DNA from: Wuchereria bancrofti
Taxonomy: Eukaryota; Nematoda; Chromadorea; Rhabditida; Onchocercidae
Assembly (NCBI GenBank): GCA_005281725.1
Contig: SSBO01000008.1
Location: forward strand, 3,578,671-3,642,670
Direction of reading: 5' to 3'
DNA length: 64,000 bases
Positions 17,101 through 29,218 of this stretch are shown here, piece by piece (within the stretch, counting starts at the first letter, position 1; the number at the start of each line of letters is the position of its first letter). The notes under the pieces were generated by a model, which was not told the DNA's origin, ran no database searches, and was given only the letters and a program-made list of their open reading frames with translations. The translations under genes were made by a program, and so were the position numbers.

Positions 17101-18045
17101 AACTCTTGCTCAGGAATTAAATGAGATAAAAACGAAGATCATTGTTCCTATGTTAGGGGAAGATCAACTTGAATTTTTAGCGAGAAAATTAGAACCAGAT
17201 CAGGTAAAAAACGTTTTACCTCACTTAAAAGCAAGTCAGTTCAAGGTACTCATTAACAATATAGATGACCATCAGCTTGTATATCTAACAAGCTGATTCA
17301 TCATGCGAATGCATGATTCGCATGAAAAGTGATGGAGGTTTTCGAAAAGAGAACAAATCAAGTTAGCTACAGTCATATATTTCATTTAATTGCTAAAGTT
17401 ACAGCAACACATGCTACGTGACCTGACCACTATGACATGACAGTATCTTTCGAGCTTCTTCCAAATATGGCAGAATATGAATCACTGCGCTTCTATCCAC
17501 TTCCATAATTCGATAAAGGAAAATTTAAAAAAAAAAAGTGATAAAAAGCTCGTTGAAAAGTGACTAGCAAACATAAGCTTACGTTTCCCTTTGAAACGCA
17601 TCATTGAGAGGTTTTTCTTGTTCTTCATCACTTTGTTCTCCACCAGATGAATCGTTTTTTCCTAAGGCATATGTTGGTCTGAAATATGCATTTACAAACC
17701 CCAATAATTTACCACAATAATCAATTCAGTTTCGACCAAATAGTTACTGGAGGATCTTTCAGCGGTGAGGCAATAATTTTAACCATTAATTTTCAGTTAA
17801 ATCGCTTCAAATATAATAATTTAAAATTCCAACAATAATAGCTTTTTGAGAAAAAAGATTCTTCTAAATTCTAAATAACGAGAAACGCACACTTTCCCAG
17901 CCATATATCGAACCACCTTCACTTTCTGCATTGTTATTTCACCCTTTTCATTCCTTACAGCAATAGCACCAGCAGTAGGTAAGGCTTTTGGCCCCGTGCT
18001 ACGGCTCTCCAAATCTCGTTCAAACTTTGGAGTGAATTCTCCCAT
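14168..18045 (-). CDS. mfap-1: Microfibrillar-associated protein 1 homologue (spliceosomal MFAP1)
   Basis: Despite its name, this family is a nuclear component of the spliceosomal B complex. About nine exons start with [12 protein letters not shown] at 18045. Then come the acidic and basic helical stretches ([20 protein letters not shown] around 16300-16480; RRRKES-type charged segments around 16110-16215) and the conserved C-terminal domain. That domain carries [17 protein letters not shown] (15280 downward), [17 protein letters not shown] (about 14750-14899) and [20 protein letters not shown] (14354 downward). It ends in a basic AAKKRKTEV. Joining exon 1 to exon 2 with donor GTGCGT gives GKVPTYALGK, in phase. 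Intron 2 (about 16802-17582) is unusually large and holds foreign-looking sequence, described separately. Confidence 0.93.
16839..16940 (+). pseudogene. Short ATG frame leading into the intronic foreign-looking frame
   Basis: An ATG at 16839 opens 33 codons ([20 protein letters not shown] and on, ending NLQLLKI) and stops at 16938-16940. It overlaps the longer downstream open frame (16886-17296) but is in a different phase. A T7 run at about 16899-16905 lies in the overlap, so a single-base indel there could have split one former reading frame. No Shine-Dalgarno-like sequence stands out before the ATG. Inference only. Confidence 0.35.
16886..17296 (+). pseudogene. Intronic bacterial-looking gene fragment with Leu/Gln helical repeats
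   Basis: An uninterrupted 136-codon frame runs from the codon after a TAG at 16883-16885 to a TGA at 17294-17296. It lies antisense inside MFAP1 intron 2 and has no early ATG. The product is a chain of short amphipathic helices built on L-T-(D/N)-x-Q-L-x-x-L, for example [57 protein letters not shown] and [11 protein letters not shown]. Codon use (TTA Leu, AAA, GAT, ATA) and lack of introns are unlike the surrounding genes. Such degenerate helical repeats occur in proteins of intracellular Alphaproteobacteria, and Wolbachia is the common donor in filarial nuclei; that identity is inferred. A decayed host repeat gene is the alternative. Confidence 0.55.
17301..17325 (+). terminator. Terminator-like hairpin just after the intronic frame
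   Basis: A perfect inverted repeat has arms TCATGCGAAT (17301-17310) and ATTCGCATGA (17316-17325) around a GCATG loop. It starts five bases after the TGA. A run of A, not T, follows on the plus strand, so it is not a textbook rho-independent terminator, but the placement is typical of bacterial gene ends. Confidence 0.4.
17333..17535 (+). other. Remainder of the intronic insert, two tiny open frames
   Basis: ATG GAG GTT TTC at 17333 opens 27 codons, and a second short frame ([20 protein letters not shown]) follows within the next 170 bases. Neither is recognised. The base composition is less AT-skewed than typical introns here, so the foreign segment may extend to about 17540, where A-rich intron sequence resumes. 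The boundaries are unknown. Confidence 0.25.
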
Positions 18046-19256
18046 ATCTGAAATATACTGAATGCATCGGCTAGTGAAACTCAAAACACTGATAAAAGTT
18101 TTTTTTGAAGGAACAAAATCCAATAGCCGGTTAAAAACCACTATAAGTGAGATCTTTCTATCAAGAAAACTAAAAACTTTACTTCATCTTCAACTACAAA
18201 CTTCAAAGCAAACACAATTACAAATTTAAGAGATAACAATGAGTGGTTCACAAAATGATTCATTCAAAATATTTGCCAGTGATTAGAATGATGTCTCAAG
18301 CAAACTGGAATAAAGATAGAATGTAGAGTTTAACGATTTTCAGTATTTCTCTCATTTTTTTCAAAATTTCAACAGAATTAAAAGTTAAGTGAAGCATCTC
18401 AATAATCAGCTGCAATAGTGTATAATCATATCTTAAAAAGAAAAAAGCAGAAAAATCCCGTAAGATATTACATAAGAACCAGTAAACCAATAATAAATTT
18501 GGCATTGATGTTACAAATGTCAAAAACAATAAATATATCCAGTACCAAAGGAAATTAGTCACATTGGAATGAATGATAATGGAGAAAAAGGGTCACTGAA
18601 GAGGCCAGACTTCTCTTGTCAATTTTCAGAGTTCTTAGGTCATCCAAGAATGTCAAGGACTGCAAGTTTACAAGACGTCTTGAATTCAAATTTCTTATTC
18701 AAGAAATTTGATTTCATATTGTTAATTTCTGCACTACATTCTTGCAGTTGTTTTTGAATAAGAAATATCGTATCATCACAGATCTTTTTTGAATATCCCA
18801 AATCCTTGAAATCTTTTTGAAGATTGGAAACCCCAGAAGATCTTAGAACAGTATTTTGAAAGGTCCCTTTTCTCCAATTCACTTTTTACTGGAAGAAAAA
18901 ATATTTATCAAATATATTATATGAAGAGTATGAAAATTCTATGTCAATAAAAGGTATAGAAATTTCCCGACTTTTAAAAAAAATTTTAAGTATAGGAAGT
19001 TTCGCATTTTTTCATCGTTAAGATATATTATAAACTCTTACAGCTAATGTGATTTGTAATGTGCTGTATTCAGGGTTTTAATTTAACTCAAGATTTGAAA
19101 AAAAAAACCTTATATGCTGCAAAATTTTATGGTTGAACTATTGACCAAGTCTGAATACCAAAAAAAATATTGTATTAATTTATAATCCTTAATGTCCCAA
19201 TCATAAGAGTCAGAATGGAAATAAAGTTGAGAAAAAATCACAATAGTGAAAAAGAA
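18046..19256. other. Gap between MFAP1 start and SPT5 stop
   Basis: This 1.2-kb stretch lies between two minus-strand genes. It contains the SPT5 3' UTR and the MFAP1 promoter or trans-splice region. The only coding-like item is the small frame at 18640-18882, listed separately. Confidence 0.5.
18640..18882 (-). CDS. Possible small orphan gene or exon, function unknown
   Basis: An 80-codon frame encodes a charged, helical product (SNLQKDFKDLGYSKKICDD, then QKQLQECSAEINNMKSNF) and ends LAVLDILG. The first in-frame codon is a GTG, not an ATG. A good 3' splice site (TTTTTTCTTCCAG) precedes it by about ten bases, but the frame entered straight from that site is a different one (SELEKRDLSKYC) that stops after about 37 codons. 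A frameshifted relic, an internal exon or chance are all possible. No family was recognised. Confidence 0.25.
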   Translation of the reverse strand: MNWRKGTFQNTVLRSSGVSNLQKDFKDLGYSKKICDDTIFLIQKQLQECSAEINNMKSNFLNKKFEFKTSCKLAVLDILG

Positions 19257-22200
19257 TTATAAATTTTCCATGCGACAGAGTGATTCGATATGACTCAAAA
19301 CAATATCGTTGTTATCAGTTTTCACCACTGCCTCAGTATTGTCTACGGACACCAAAGTACCGCTGATGCCAATATCATCACCGTATATTATTTTTGCCTG
19401 AATACAGCCAGTGTAGCAAGTTAATTTTCAGTAAAATGGTAATAAACATTCTAATCGATGCTTAAAAAGGTCAGTCAGTCGTTTATATCGATTTCTATTT
19501 TATTTGATACTACGTCCTTTTTTAAATTCTTGCAAGAAAATAACAGTAAATCAAGCGTAAACAAGGAAATTGTCATTGAGTTCCTTGAAATTACTATTGA
19601 TTTCCTTGACTTTTTAGTTCTATTGACACCAGGAAAACAAACATAATTTTTAGATCAGTTATAGTTATTGAACAGAAGAAACGTACCCTATCACCCTGTT
19701 GAGGTTTGACGGGAAGAATTTGATCGAAATATGCCGTTACCTCGCGATCTAACTCGAACGAATAAATACTGCAACGACCCTCCTGAAATCCCACAACCCG
19801 TTAATTTATATCATGAATAGTAAGAAAAAGCAAAAACAAACAGCTACTTACCACACTGTCGACATTTTTGATAGTTCCTTCTTGACCTTTGAGCTCATCA
19901 TCATCATAGTTGTCACGGAACCGTACCATCATGTCAACTGATACCCATTCGCCTGAGTTCAATACGTGTTGCGCTATAAATTGCAGGAAATATGGAAATT
20001 TTCTCAAAACGACCAAAAACTTTAATTTGCATTATTTTTCATAAATAAAAACACTTACGTATAGCACCAGAGCCTGCTGCAGCACCGCCTGTATTTGAAC
20101 CTAAAATGATTACGGTTAATTAAAAATTGCTAATAACTTTTAATACCCAAATCTTTTTTTTCTTGATTCCCAAATCTCTCTAGACATTTTGAGTCTCATG
20201 CAAAGTGTAGAAAAGGATATGGAAACTTACGACCATCCGAAAAAGGACTCGGAGCAGCGTAATCTGCATACATTCCGCCAGGTGTCATTGGTGCATATGA
20301 CTGACCTGCAACTATGCATACAAAAGTTACTCACACTACTGTTTACTTTCAACAATTCACCAAATTTATGGCAAAACTAATTTTGAAATAGTAAATCTTA
20401 CCAAGAGAAGAGTCTGGATTGTAGCCAGGAGTATGAGGATTCATTGCACCAGGAGTAGGTACATTGAAAGGTGATGAGGGTTCATCATAATGAATATCAT
20501 CACTGATTGGATGCGCTGGTGTTGTTGACGGATCCCAAGCCGAAGAATGAACTGGAGTACGTCCACCATCATATGACGGTGTCAAAGCACCGTAATGTGG
20601 TGTACGTCCTAAATGAAAGACAATTTACTAAGATCATTCATCACTATTATTTTTGGAGACTTAGCTCAGAATTTCTTCTCTTAAGCGCAATAGAACTCTT
20701 GTTACGAACTGTGTGAGTTATTATAAATTAAAATACTGAAAAAATTAAATGCAAGTATTCCGATTTGTACAATACAAAATGGTTAAGTAACTAATATCTG
20801 CGAAAAAATCTGAAAGCGATAGTTCGTTAAAATATCTTTGTTCGCTAAATGAATAATAGACGTTGTTCTCACCTCCTTCATGCATAGGTGTTTGAGAACC
20901 ATACATCGGTGTTTGAGCTCCGTACATTGGAGTTTTACCACCACCGCTGTACATTGGTGTCCGACTGTCACCCGATGGCGTTCTACCAAGAAATCCACCA
21001 ATTAACGTGCCACCAGGAGTGCCATCACCAACGATCATTATTCGTGATCGGTCAACACTGATTGTCTTAATAACATTTAAAAGTTATTAAAGGTTCCTCG
21101 CAATATTTGACATGAAATTTCAACTATTTATCCTGATGACTATAATTATGGTACTTATGGTCTTCATGAACATACCAATAAATAACTCCATCAACAACTG
21201 AACTTACAAAGTAACCGAAAACCATGATGAAATAAACAACCTTGCAATTAGAATGAAGTTCAACGCGAGCAGTTTGTTCAGTAGCATCCTTAACAATACC
21301 AAAATATCCTTTTAAAGGTCCCTGTGTTATCCTCACACTTTTTCCAATTATCTGATTATCTCGCCGCACTCGATTTTGCGAGTCAAAACCACCAGTACTT
21401 GGTACACCCACAGAGCTACCTTCTAAAAATTACATTCAGTCTCTGTATAGCTACAATTAAATTCTCTTAAACAATCCTACGTCACGACTATTAAAAAAGA
21501 ATAAAACATAATAAAAACTGGTCATAATGTAGAAACTGACCACAAAAATACTGAGAACTCGAAAGAAACTACGGAACAAAAAGAAATTAGATACGTTTGT
21601 GAGTACTGGGCAATAACACAAAACTTGCCATGTTGAGAAGGAGTTGCGCCGCCACGAATACTCCTGCCACTTGACATGTTACCAGGTCGAGGTGTTTGCC
21701 CTCCTAGCTCAACATGTCGAGGACTCGAGAACGGATCAGGGGTTGCCAATCCTTTCACAATGAAATCGCCAACTGTTAATTAAGTGTAAATTAAAAGTAC
21801 GTTTCTAACAGTTAAAAATAAATAAAGGAGTGCTAAACTCATTAACGAAAAATAAGATTCAAAAACTGAACAGACATATACTTTTGGTTAGTGCAGAGGC
21901 AAATAGTTTTACATACTGACCTCTGAACAAACTAAAAGCAAATGTCTTATCAAAGAAACAATTCATCAATTTTCAATGGGAAGAACAGTTAAACTGTAGA
22001 TCCTTCAAGATTTTCTGCAAAGACACTCATAAATAAATCATTTTCTAGCTTACTTTTCGTATTTGCTTTTGAACCAACCAAAAGCAAATGTCTCGGTTTG
22101 CACACGAACAAGCCACCATTTTCCATATGTTTTCTGGACATCACGAATGCATATGAACGATATATATGCTTAATTTCGCCCTGTTTCTCATCTTCTGCAT

Positions 22201-25200
22201 CACCACGGCTCTAAAAAAAAAATGATTAATATCTCTGCAATTTACAAATACACATCTAATTTGATAAAGCTGAATCTACGGGGTACAGTACTCCACTCAA
22301 AATTTGATGTTTCCTGCAAAAAATAATTAGAGAGAAGATACCATTAATAAATCCGAATAATTATAATTCCTAATCTAGAAAGCAAGTTGATTTACGGAGC
22401 AAAATGAATTCATTTTCAATTATTACTAAAACAAACAAGAAAAAACACATCATAGACAAAACTATTTCTATGCATTACACTGCAACAAACGATTTATGAA
22501 AAGCAGAGAAATATCATAATGAATAGCTAAGCTCCGAATAAAACTTACCGCATAAGGTCCATCTACAACTTTAACTGTATCTTTCACTTGAATGCTGTTC
22601 TGTTGACTGTCAAGTGCCTGTGCAAAACGTGTATCTTTTTTGCCGTGAATTGCCTGCGGTTTTACTCGTACAACCTGGAATTCAGATAGATGTATAATAA
22701 AAACTTGTATAAAAATGCAGATCATATGTGAAAAACAAGTGAGGCGCGTTACCTTCCCATGCATATTCAAAACTTCTAAATATTCTCTTTCTAAGCGAAC
22801 GATAACACCAGCTGTCTGTTGATCCAGCATGACAAGGTCCTGATACTGAAACTGTCCAAGCGAATCCACACCTGTGGTCACATCAGCACAAAGTTGAACA
22901 TCACGTGGTAATACTTTCAACTGAAAAAATATAGCTAACAATTAAAGACAACATTTGACTTTGAACTTTACTACGCTCTCCTTAGAATAAGATCTAACCA
23001 CAAAATAATATATGTTTAACTGATGTTTAACTGCGAGTTTTGCTTAAAAATACATTCTAATTAAGATAGTGAGCCAATAACATAAGATGAATGTAATATT
23101 AATATACAATTAAACACAGATAAAAATATTAACGATACTCTCATATACCGGGATAAAAACTTACATTTTTGCAAAACAATCAATTCAGATTTTTAAAATG
23201 TAAAATACAAAAAGTAAGTTTGACGTTATATAGGGAAATTAATGTAAGACAGTTTTATTTGTGAGGAAATGAGACAGTATCTGTTCTTTTCTACCATTGA
23301 TAGCCCATGCTAAATTTGCAATTTTTTCTTATGCCAACTAATGGGATTCTGTGTAAAAGATTCCCGGTTGATCGTTTACCTCGTGCATTGTTAAATCCGA
23401 TAATAAAATGACGAGATTATCTTCCACGCGGACAATCAAACCGGTATCTCCTTCGTATCGACCATTGATCACTTTCACATGGTCACCTGTCTTGAAGAAT
23501 TTTCGCAATTCACAAGCATTTAACGTCAGTGGCTCCTGTAAAATACACTACTTTAAAAAAAAAAAAAAAAAATTTCAGAATAATTTTTTTAGAAAGCTTT
23601 AAAGTCGCGCAAAATTTCTCTACGTGAACCATATTCCTTTTGTTCTTGACCTATCAATGCTAATATAGCCCTTACATTTACTCATACGGTTAATTTCTTG
23701 ATCTAATTGGTTACTACATCGTTTCATCAGCATATAAGAATTCATTTAGAAAAGAAGCATTACGAAAGTTTTCAATGTTACTAGATATTGCTTTGCTTAT
23801 TTCCATGGTCAGAAAAAGAAAATACCTTTAAATCTTCATGATCAGGCAACATGACAATTTTTTCGCCATCAACACTTTGAACTCTACCACGCAAGTTTAC
23901 AAGTTCACCATCTGCGACTTCAACGTAATCTCCCGGTGAAAAGATACACGATAAATCTTTTACTTTCATTCCCTCTACTGCAATAATTAACATTTTTTTT
24001 TTCAATTAAATTAATTGAATATGTCCACTTATTTGCTCATTCTAGTTTCAAATAAACATCACACAGAGACATGATATATTATTTCTATGAAGTTACCGAA
24101 ACTAATGAAAACTCAACGCATAAAAGAAAGCATTGAGATGTTATAAACTAAGAAACGAACATTCTTTTTTCAGGTCATCGCTTGTTTCTTGGAATTTCTC
24201 CAGTTCGCTCAGAGAAGGTTTCACACCGTCAACCTGCTGAAAAAAAAGTCGCTGAAGTATTTTTCAACTTCTTTTACTAAAGTATCTATTTAGAATTGAG
24301 ATAAAAAAAACAGATTCCTGAATTCCTTGAGATACAATTGTGAAATTAAGACAATATTATCAACTAATAAATAGTGAATGATTTTATCAGAGAAGATTAA
24401 GATATATATGGAAAAATATGTAAAAAAGGAGAGATGATACTTACGATAATATTCAACGGAAACCATTTATATAAAAATCCTCGACGATATTGATTTCCTT
24501 CAAATGTCACGAAATCGCCATCTGTTGATACATCACCTCCTATTTCCCTGAAATTATAGTATTTATATCCTCTAAGAATATAAGACAGAAAAATGATGCT
24601 TAATATACAGTACGGAGTAGAAAGCTTCAATCAGTATACATTTCTCCAAGTGGTAAAATGACTATTAAGAATCGCTAAATGGTAGCTCAAGTAGTTTTCT
24701 TAATAACTGATAAAATCTCTTTCCAAATCCTATCGATTATCCTTTCGATTAAATGAAATATAAATATAAGAAAATGCTACAGAAATATCCTTTGAAGGAA
24801 AAATATTTTCAAATAATGACAAAAAAAAAATAATGACACAATGCAATCATTAAACTTGCTTAATTCTTTCAACATCAAATAATCGTGCTTGTGGTCTTCG
24901 TTTCATTTTTACAAAACGAGGTTCATCCTAAAAATGTAGCAGCATGTTACAATAATGTAAGAGAAGAAACATTAAACCGATTTACGATATATATATAGGA
25001 AGACAGACATAACAAGAATGCAGAACCAACCGGTGCTCTAAGCGCTCCACGCATGCGAGTGTAATCTATACGTGGTACCAACTTCAAATAAACCTTATTG
25101 TGTGCCACATCCACCCAATCAACCTGTTTTCAAAATATGTATCAACAATAGGGACAGTATTAAGTAATTACCAATTATTCGTACTCTGAACATAAAAACA

Positions 25201-26931
25201 AAATTGTTTAGTAAATAATAATTATGCTTATATCTAACTCTACTTAACTTTCCACAAAATAGTATTTTGAAAAAAAGTGAAAACCTGAGCTAAATCATCG
25301 CGGTACATGGTTCTTCTTAATCGAACGTACATTCCATTCTTCAATGATGGAATATCTTTAGCTACCTTCAGGGTGTCACACATTTCTTTAATTGGTACCA
25401 TAGCTATTCGGAACTGATTTAAAGCTGATACTCCAGTAATTGCTGTTGCTACATGTGATTGCTTGAATGCTTCGATGTAGATCATTCCTTTCAGACCTTC
25501 TTTTACTACCACTGATTTGATTTGCAGAGACTATAAACAAAATTTCACTTGATCTAAGCTTGCCAAAAAAGAAAAAAAAACATTTCATAGCAAAAGAAAT
25601 AATGGAAATTTACATTATCAGTGTTTTCATAAGCGATGAACTTTCGCATAAGTTGTAGTGCAACCAGTTTCTCCTCACCCAAACGGCACTTTACAATCCA
25701 CAAATTCGGATCTTTATTTGTACTTGGAAGTAAAGAATGACGACTTATATCATCTAGGGCAGCATCGTCATCCATCACACTAGCATAGGACGACTGATTT
25801 GCATATTTCTTCTTGAAGTAATCTTCTATTTGGTCTTCGTTCATCCCACTGAAAAAATAGGCCATTGAATAGTCATACGTTAACTGTTATAAATCCCATA
25901 GAAATCTAAAACGAACTACGATATCTACTACCTGAATAGGTCTCGACGACGTCCTTCACGATTCCTTTCATCTTGTTCCTTCATCATCCTTTCGGCTTCC
26001 TCTCTTTCTCTTGGATCAATGCCCATCTCATCGCCATCCTCTTCAAAACCATCCTCTTCCTCCTCGTCTTCATCAACTTCCACATCATCAAGAATAAACT
26101 GGTGTACTCCTGTGCGTCGCTAAAACTAATATTTTTTGATCAAAGTCAGTGCAATCAGATACAACCAAAACACAATCAAATACAGATAATTACCTTCTTC
26201 CTCTTCTTAGACCTTTTACTATGATGGCCATCCTCATCGTCATCATCATCATCATCCTCTTCTTCATCCTCATCTTCCTCATCTTCATCAAAATGCTGTA
26301 ACTTATTCAATATTTCGTTATATAAAAGATTCCTGATGATATCATTATTAAAATCATGATTTTACAGAAGTTAAAAAATGAGACCTTTCTTTTTCTTCCA
26401 TTTTTGACAATTTCTTCACCATCACTTTCCGGTCTTTCATCATCGCTTTTTTCCTGTAATGATTTTGCATTACTTTTAACTCAGATAAATGTTCAAAGCA
26501 TTGACTTGAACATAAAAATTTCCAGACATCGAAAAATAATTCAAAGAACTGTGAAACACGAAATGACGCTCTACACCCCGAATTACGTCATCCTTGAAAG
26601 AAAAACAAAGCACATTGAACTAAAAATCGCATTAGTACCTAAAACAGAGGTTTTTCCTGAACGTTAATCTCTAATCCTAAACATTCTACAATAACATACA
26701 TGTTGTGAAAATTTACTTTCTGGCTTCATTTCATTTACAGTATCTTTCTAAAGACCTTGTATCATCTTTATCTGTTGGCTGAAATGAAATTACAAGGTAT
26801 CAAATGCCTAAAATCAAAACATGAAATCCCTAGATAGGACGAAATCAAAAGTAAGACACCTGGCCATCTACAAAGTCCTCTACTTCATCTTGGTCTCGTT
26901 GTTCATCACCAGATTCCCCACTGTCGGACAT
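19257..26931 (-). CDS. spt-5: Transcription elongation factor SPT5 (DSIF large subunit)
   Basis: Nuclear partner of SPT4 that binds RNA polymerase II and controls pausing and elongation. About 25 exons start [20 protein letters not shown] at 26931. Acidic exons (26230-26300 with long Asp/Glu runs; 25935-26120) lead into the NGN domain ([20 protein letters not shown] at about 25700; [19 protein letters not shown] at about 25490). A series of KOW domains follows ([90 protein letters not shown]). The C-terminal repeat region has tandem TPMYG motifs ([20 protein letters not shown], about 20870-21060) and [14 protein letters not shown] last KOW ends at CRMENL. The CTR repeats are the kind phosphorylated by P-TEFb in animals. 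Confidence 0.95.
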
Positions 26932-27599
26932 TGCGAAGAACCTTTAACCTGAAATAATTAGACTAAACCTAAGACATTATTTCCTGCAATCAGCGAAATC
27001 AAAGAATACGCAGAATTGCAGTACTGATTAAAATATCAAAACTGTAAGTATAATAACAACAATATGGCCACTTGGAGGACTAAAAGAGTTCCACACAGTG
27101 AAGTTAAATATAATGTAATGAATTTTTTATGAATTTTGATAACAGCATTATTACAATTGACATTAGTACTAAATATGAGCACATATATTGTTATCAGCTT
27201 TGCTATAAAATAACAGCACCTACCAATTGAAGTACTCCAATATTTTCCTAAATCTTCATTTTTCTTGTTCGGAACAAGAAATGCTAAGGCCAAAAATAAT
27301 AGCTATCACTGCTTCCACAACAATACAAATAATTTCATTATAACATAGGAATGACCATTGAAACATTGGAAAACTAAACAAAAACTTATAATCATAATAG
27401 TTATGACAGCAAATTTTTTTAGGTGACAATTGTAGTACTTCTTACATACGATTTTACATCCTCATTACCGGAAGAAATAGCTAAAACACGCATCTACGAT
27501 CAATAAAACTTCTTGCAGACAATTACATGAAAATGTACAATAAGTGATACTCTACATAAAAATTGATCTGTCTAAGACAGAAAAAAAAGGAGTTAACAA
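26932..27599. other. Spacer between PEX19 stop and SPT5 start
   Basis: This 668-bp same-strand gap should hold the SPT5 promoter and the PEX19 3' UTR. An 85-codon frame at 27036-27293 (minus) is hydrophobic, AT-driven and not convincing. Confidence 0.5.
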
Positions 27600-29218
27600 C
27601 TACATAAGTGAGCAAGATTCGGCAGCCTTTGATGCGTCATCCACTTTTGGTAAGCCAGTTTGAGGATCCGTAATCCAGCCAGGGGGTGCTTCACCCACTA
27701 GATCTTCGGGAGGATACCCATACGACTGCAATTCCAGCATTAATGTGGTGATAGAATCAAATCTTCGTTTCATTTCTTCCAAATCTTCGCTATCGTCCTT
27801 CTCATATTCCAAACATATACGTTGTATTACACAAATCTGTTTTTCATAACGAGCCTTCGTTTCCGCGTCCAACTCACTGTGTTCTGCTGTATAGCTGAAA
27901 ATGCTAATTCATAAAGTCGAAGAACTCCTTCAAGCAGTGACATTTAAAATTATTTTTAACAGTACAGCAAAAATAAATTTATTCTTTACTCCATATTAGC
28001 ACTAATCTTATCTGAGAAAAAAAGTTAGAATTCTATTTCTTAAATGAAAATTGTCAACAATTTCAATCGTCCAGCAACTTAATAATTCACACAGTACATA
28101 AACAGCATATACGTTCATTTCTTTGAATAAGATTTCTATTATCAACAGCTAAGGCATTAAAGATAAATAATATAAGTGGAGTAGTAAATATTAGAGACAT
28201 ACTTAACAAATCTCTCCAACAGCTGCTTCAAAGGCGGATACATCAAATCTTTTGAAAAGAACGCTTGAACAAGATTTATTAACGTTTTACACTGCGTTTC
28301 ATCCGCTATATTAGCTGGATCTTGTTCGGATAATTTCTGTAAAATAAAAGGTTTCATCTCGACAAGTTCGATTTGCAAATTCACTTTAGCAAAAGTTGCC
28401 AGCAAAACACTTAGTCAGAAGTTACTAGTTGCATTGTAATTCGGAAAATCACTTTTACAATTGAAAATGATGCAAAGTTCATGGTTAACAAACAAAAAAC
28501 TCACTTTCAGTTGCCCGATAAAAGCTTCAGCACTATCCTGATCATAGCTATGCTGGTCATCCTTATTTGGCGGATGTTCGCCCAGTGCTTTTTGCTCAGC
28601 TTCAATCAATGTTTTAAGCATGTTTTGGAAATTTTCGGCAGCTTTGCGCTCATCCACAGTCATTTGTATTGTTTCAGATGAATTAACATTCTGTAATTAT
28701 CATATATCAAAATCTTTTCAACATGCTCGTAACGCTAGGAAAAATATAAACTGAGATAGAAATGACTGATAAGAGCTTAACACTTAGAGGTAAATTTCTA
28801 TAAATTTTCAAAACTCAATACCACAGATCACTAAAATATTGCAAAACTAATTTAAAGAAATGAAAAAATACAGGAAAATACTCTCATTTTACTTTTTTCT
28901 GCTAATATTTTTCTCATTAAAAGGGAATGCGTTGTGGGAATTGTAAAAACATAGTTGTTAGGAATAAAAACTGAAAACCATGAATCCAAGACATATCATA
29001 AACGAGAAAATATGAAACAGTACCGCACGACTGCTGGATCTTTGAACTGTTTTCATTACATCGTCAAATTTCTGAACTGCCTTTTGCACAGCTTGCTGAT
29101 CCATTGTATCCATCATTGAATCTAGTTCATCATCTGTATTACGAGTACGACCAAAATCTGCCAAAGCACTATCCAACAATGCCGACAAATCATTCTCCGT
29201 TTCACCGGTTTCTGCCAT
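27600..29218 (-). CDS. prx-19: Peroxisomal biogenesis factor 19 (PEX19)
   Basis: Cytosolic chaperone and receptor that delivers membrane proteins to peroxisomes by handing them to PEX3. Four exons join in phase: 29218-29024, 28690-28505, 28336-28203 and 27894-27600, giving 269 residues. The N-terminus (ENDLSALLDSALADFG) is the amphipathic PEX3-binding helix. The middle has the helical MTVDERKAAENFQNMLKTLI segment. The C-terminal cargo-binding domain includes LEEMKRRFDSITTLMLELQS, YGYPPEDLV and PPGWITDPQTGLP. The protein ends CSLM, a CaaX box as in other PEX19 proteins, indicating farnesylation. All expected parts are present. Confidence 0.96.

Noticed and set aside
26356..26667. 103-codon plus-strand frame in SPT5
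   Set aside because: It starts as antisense of an SPT5 acidic exon and continues into an intron; no independent support.
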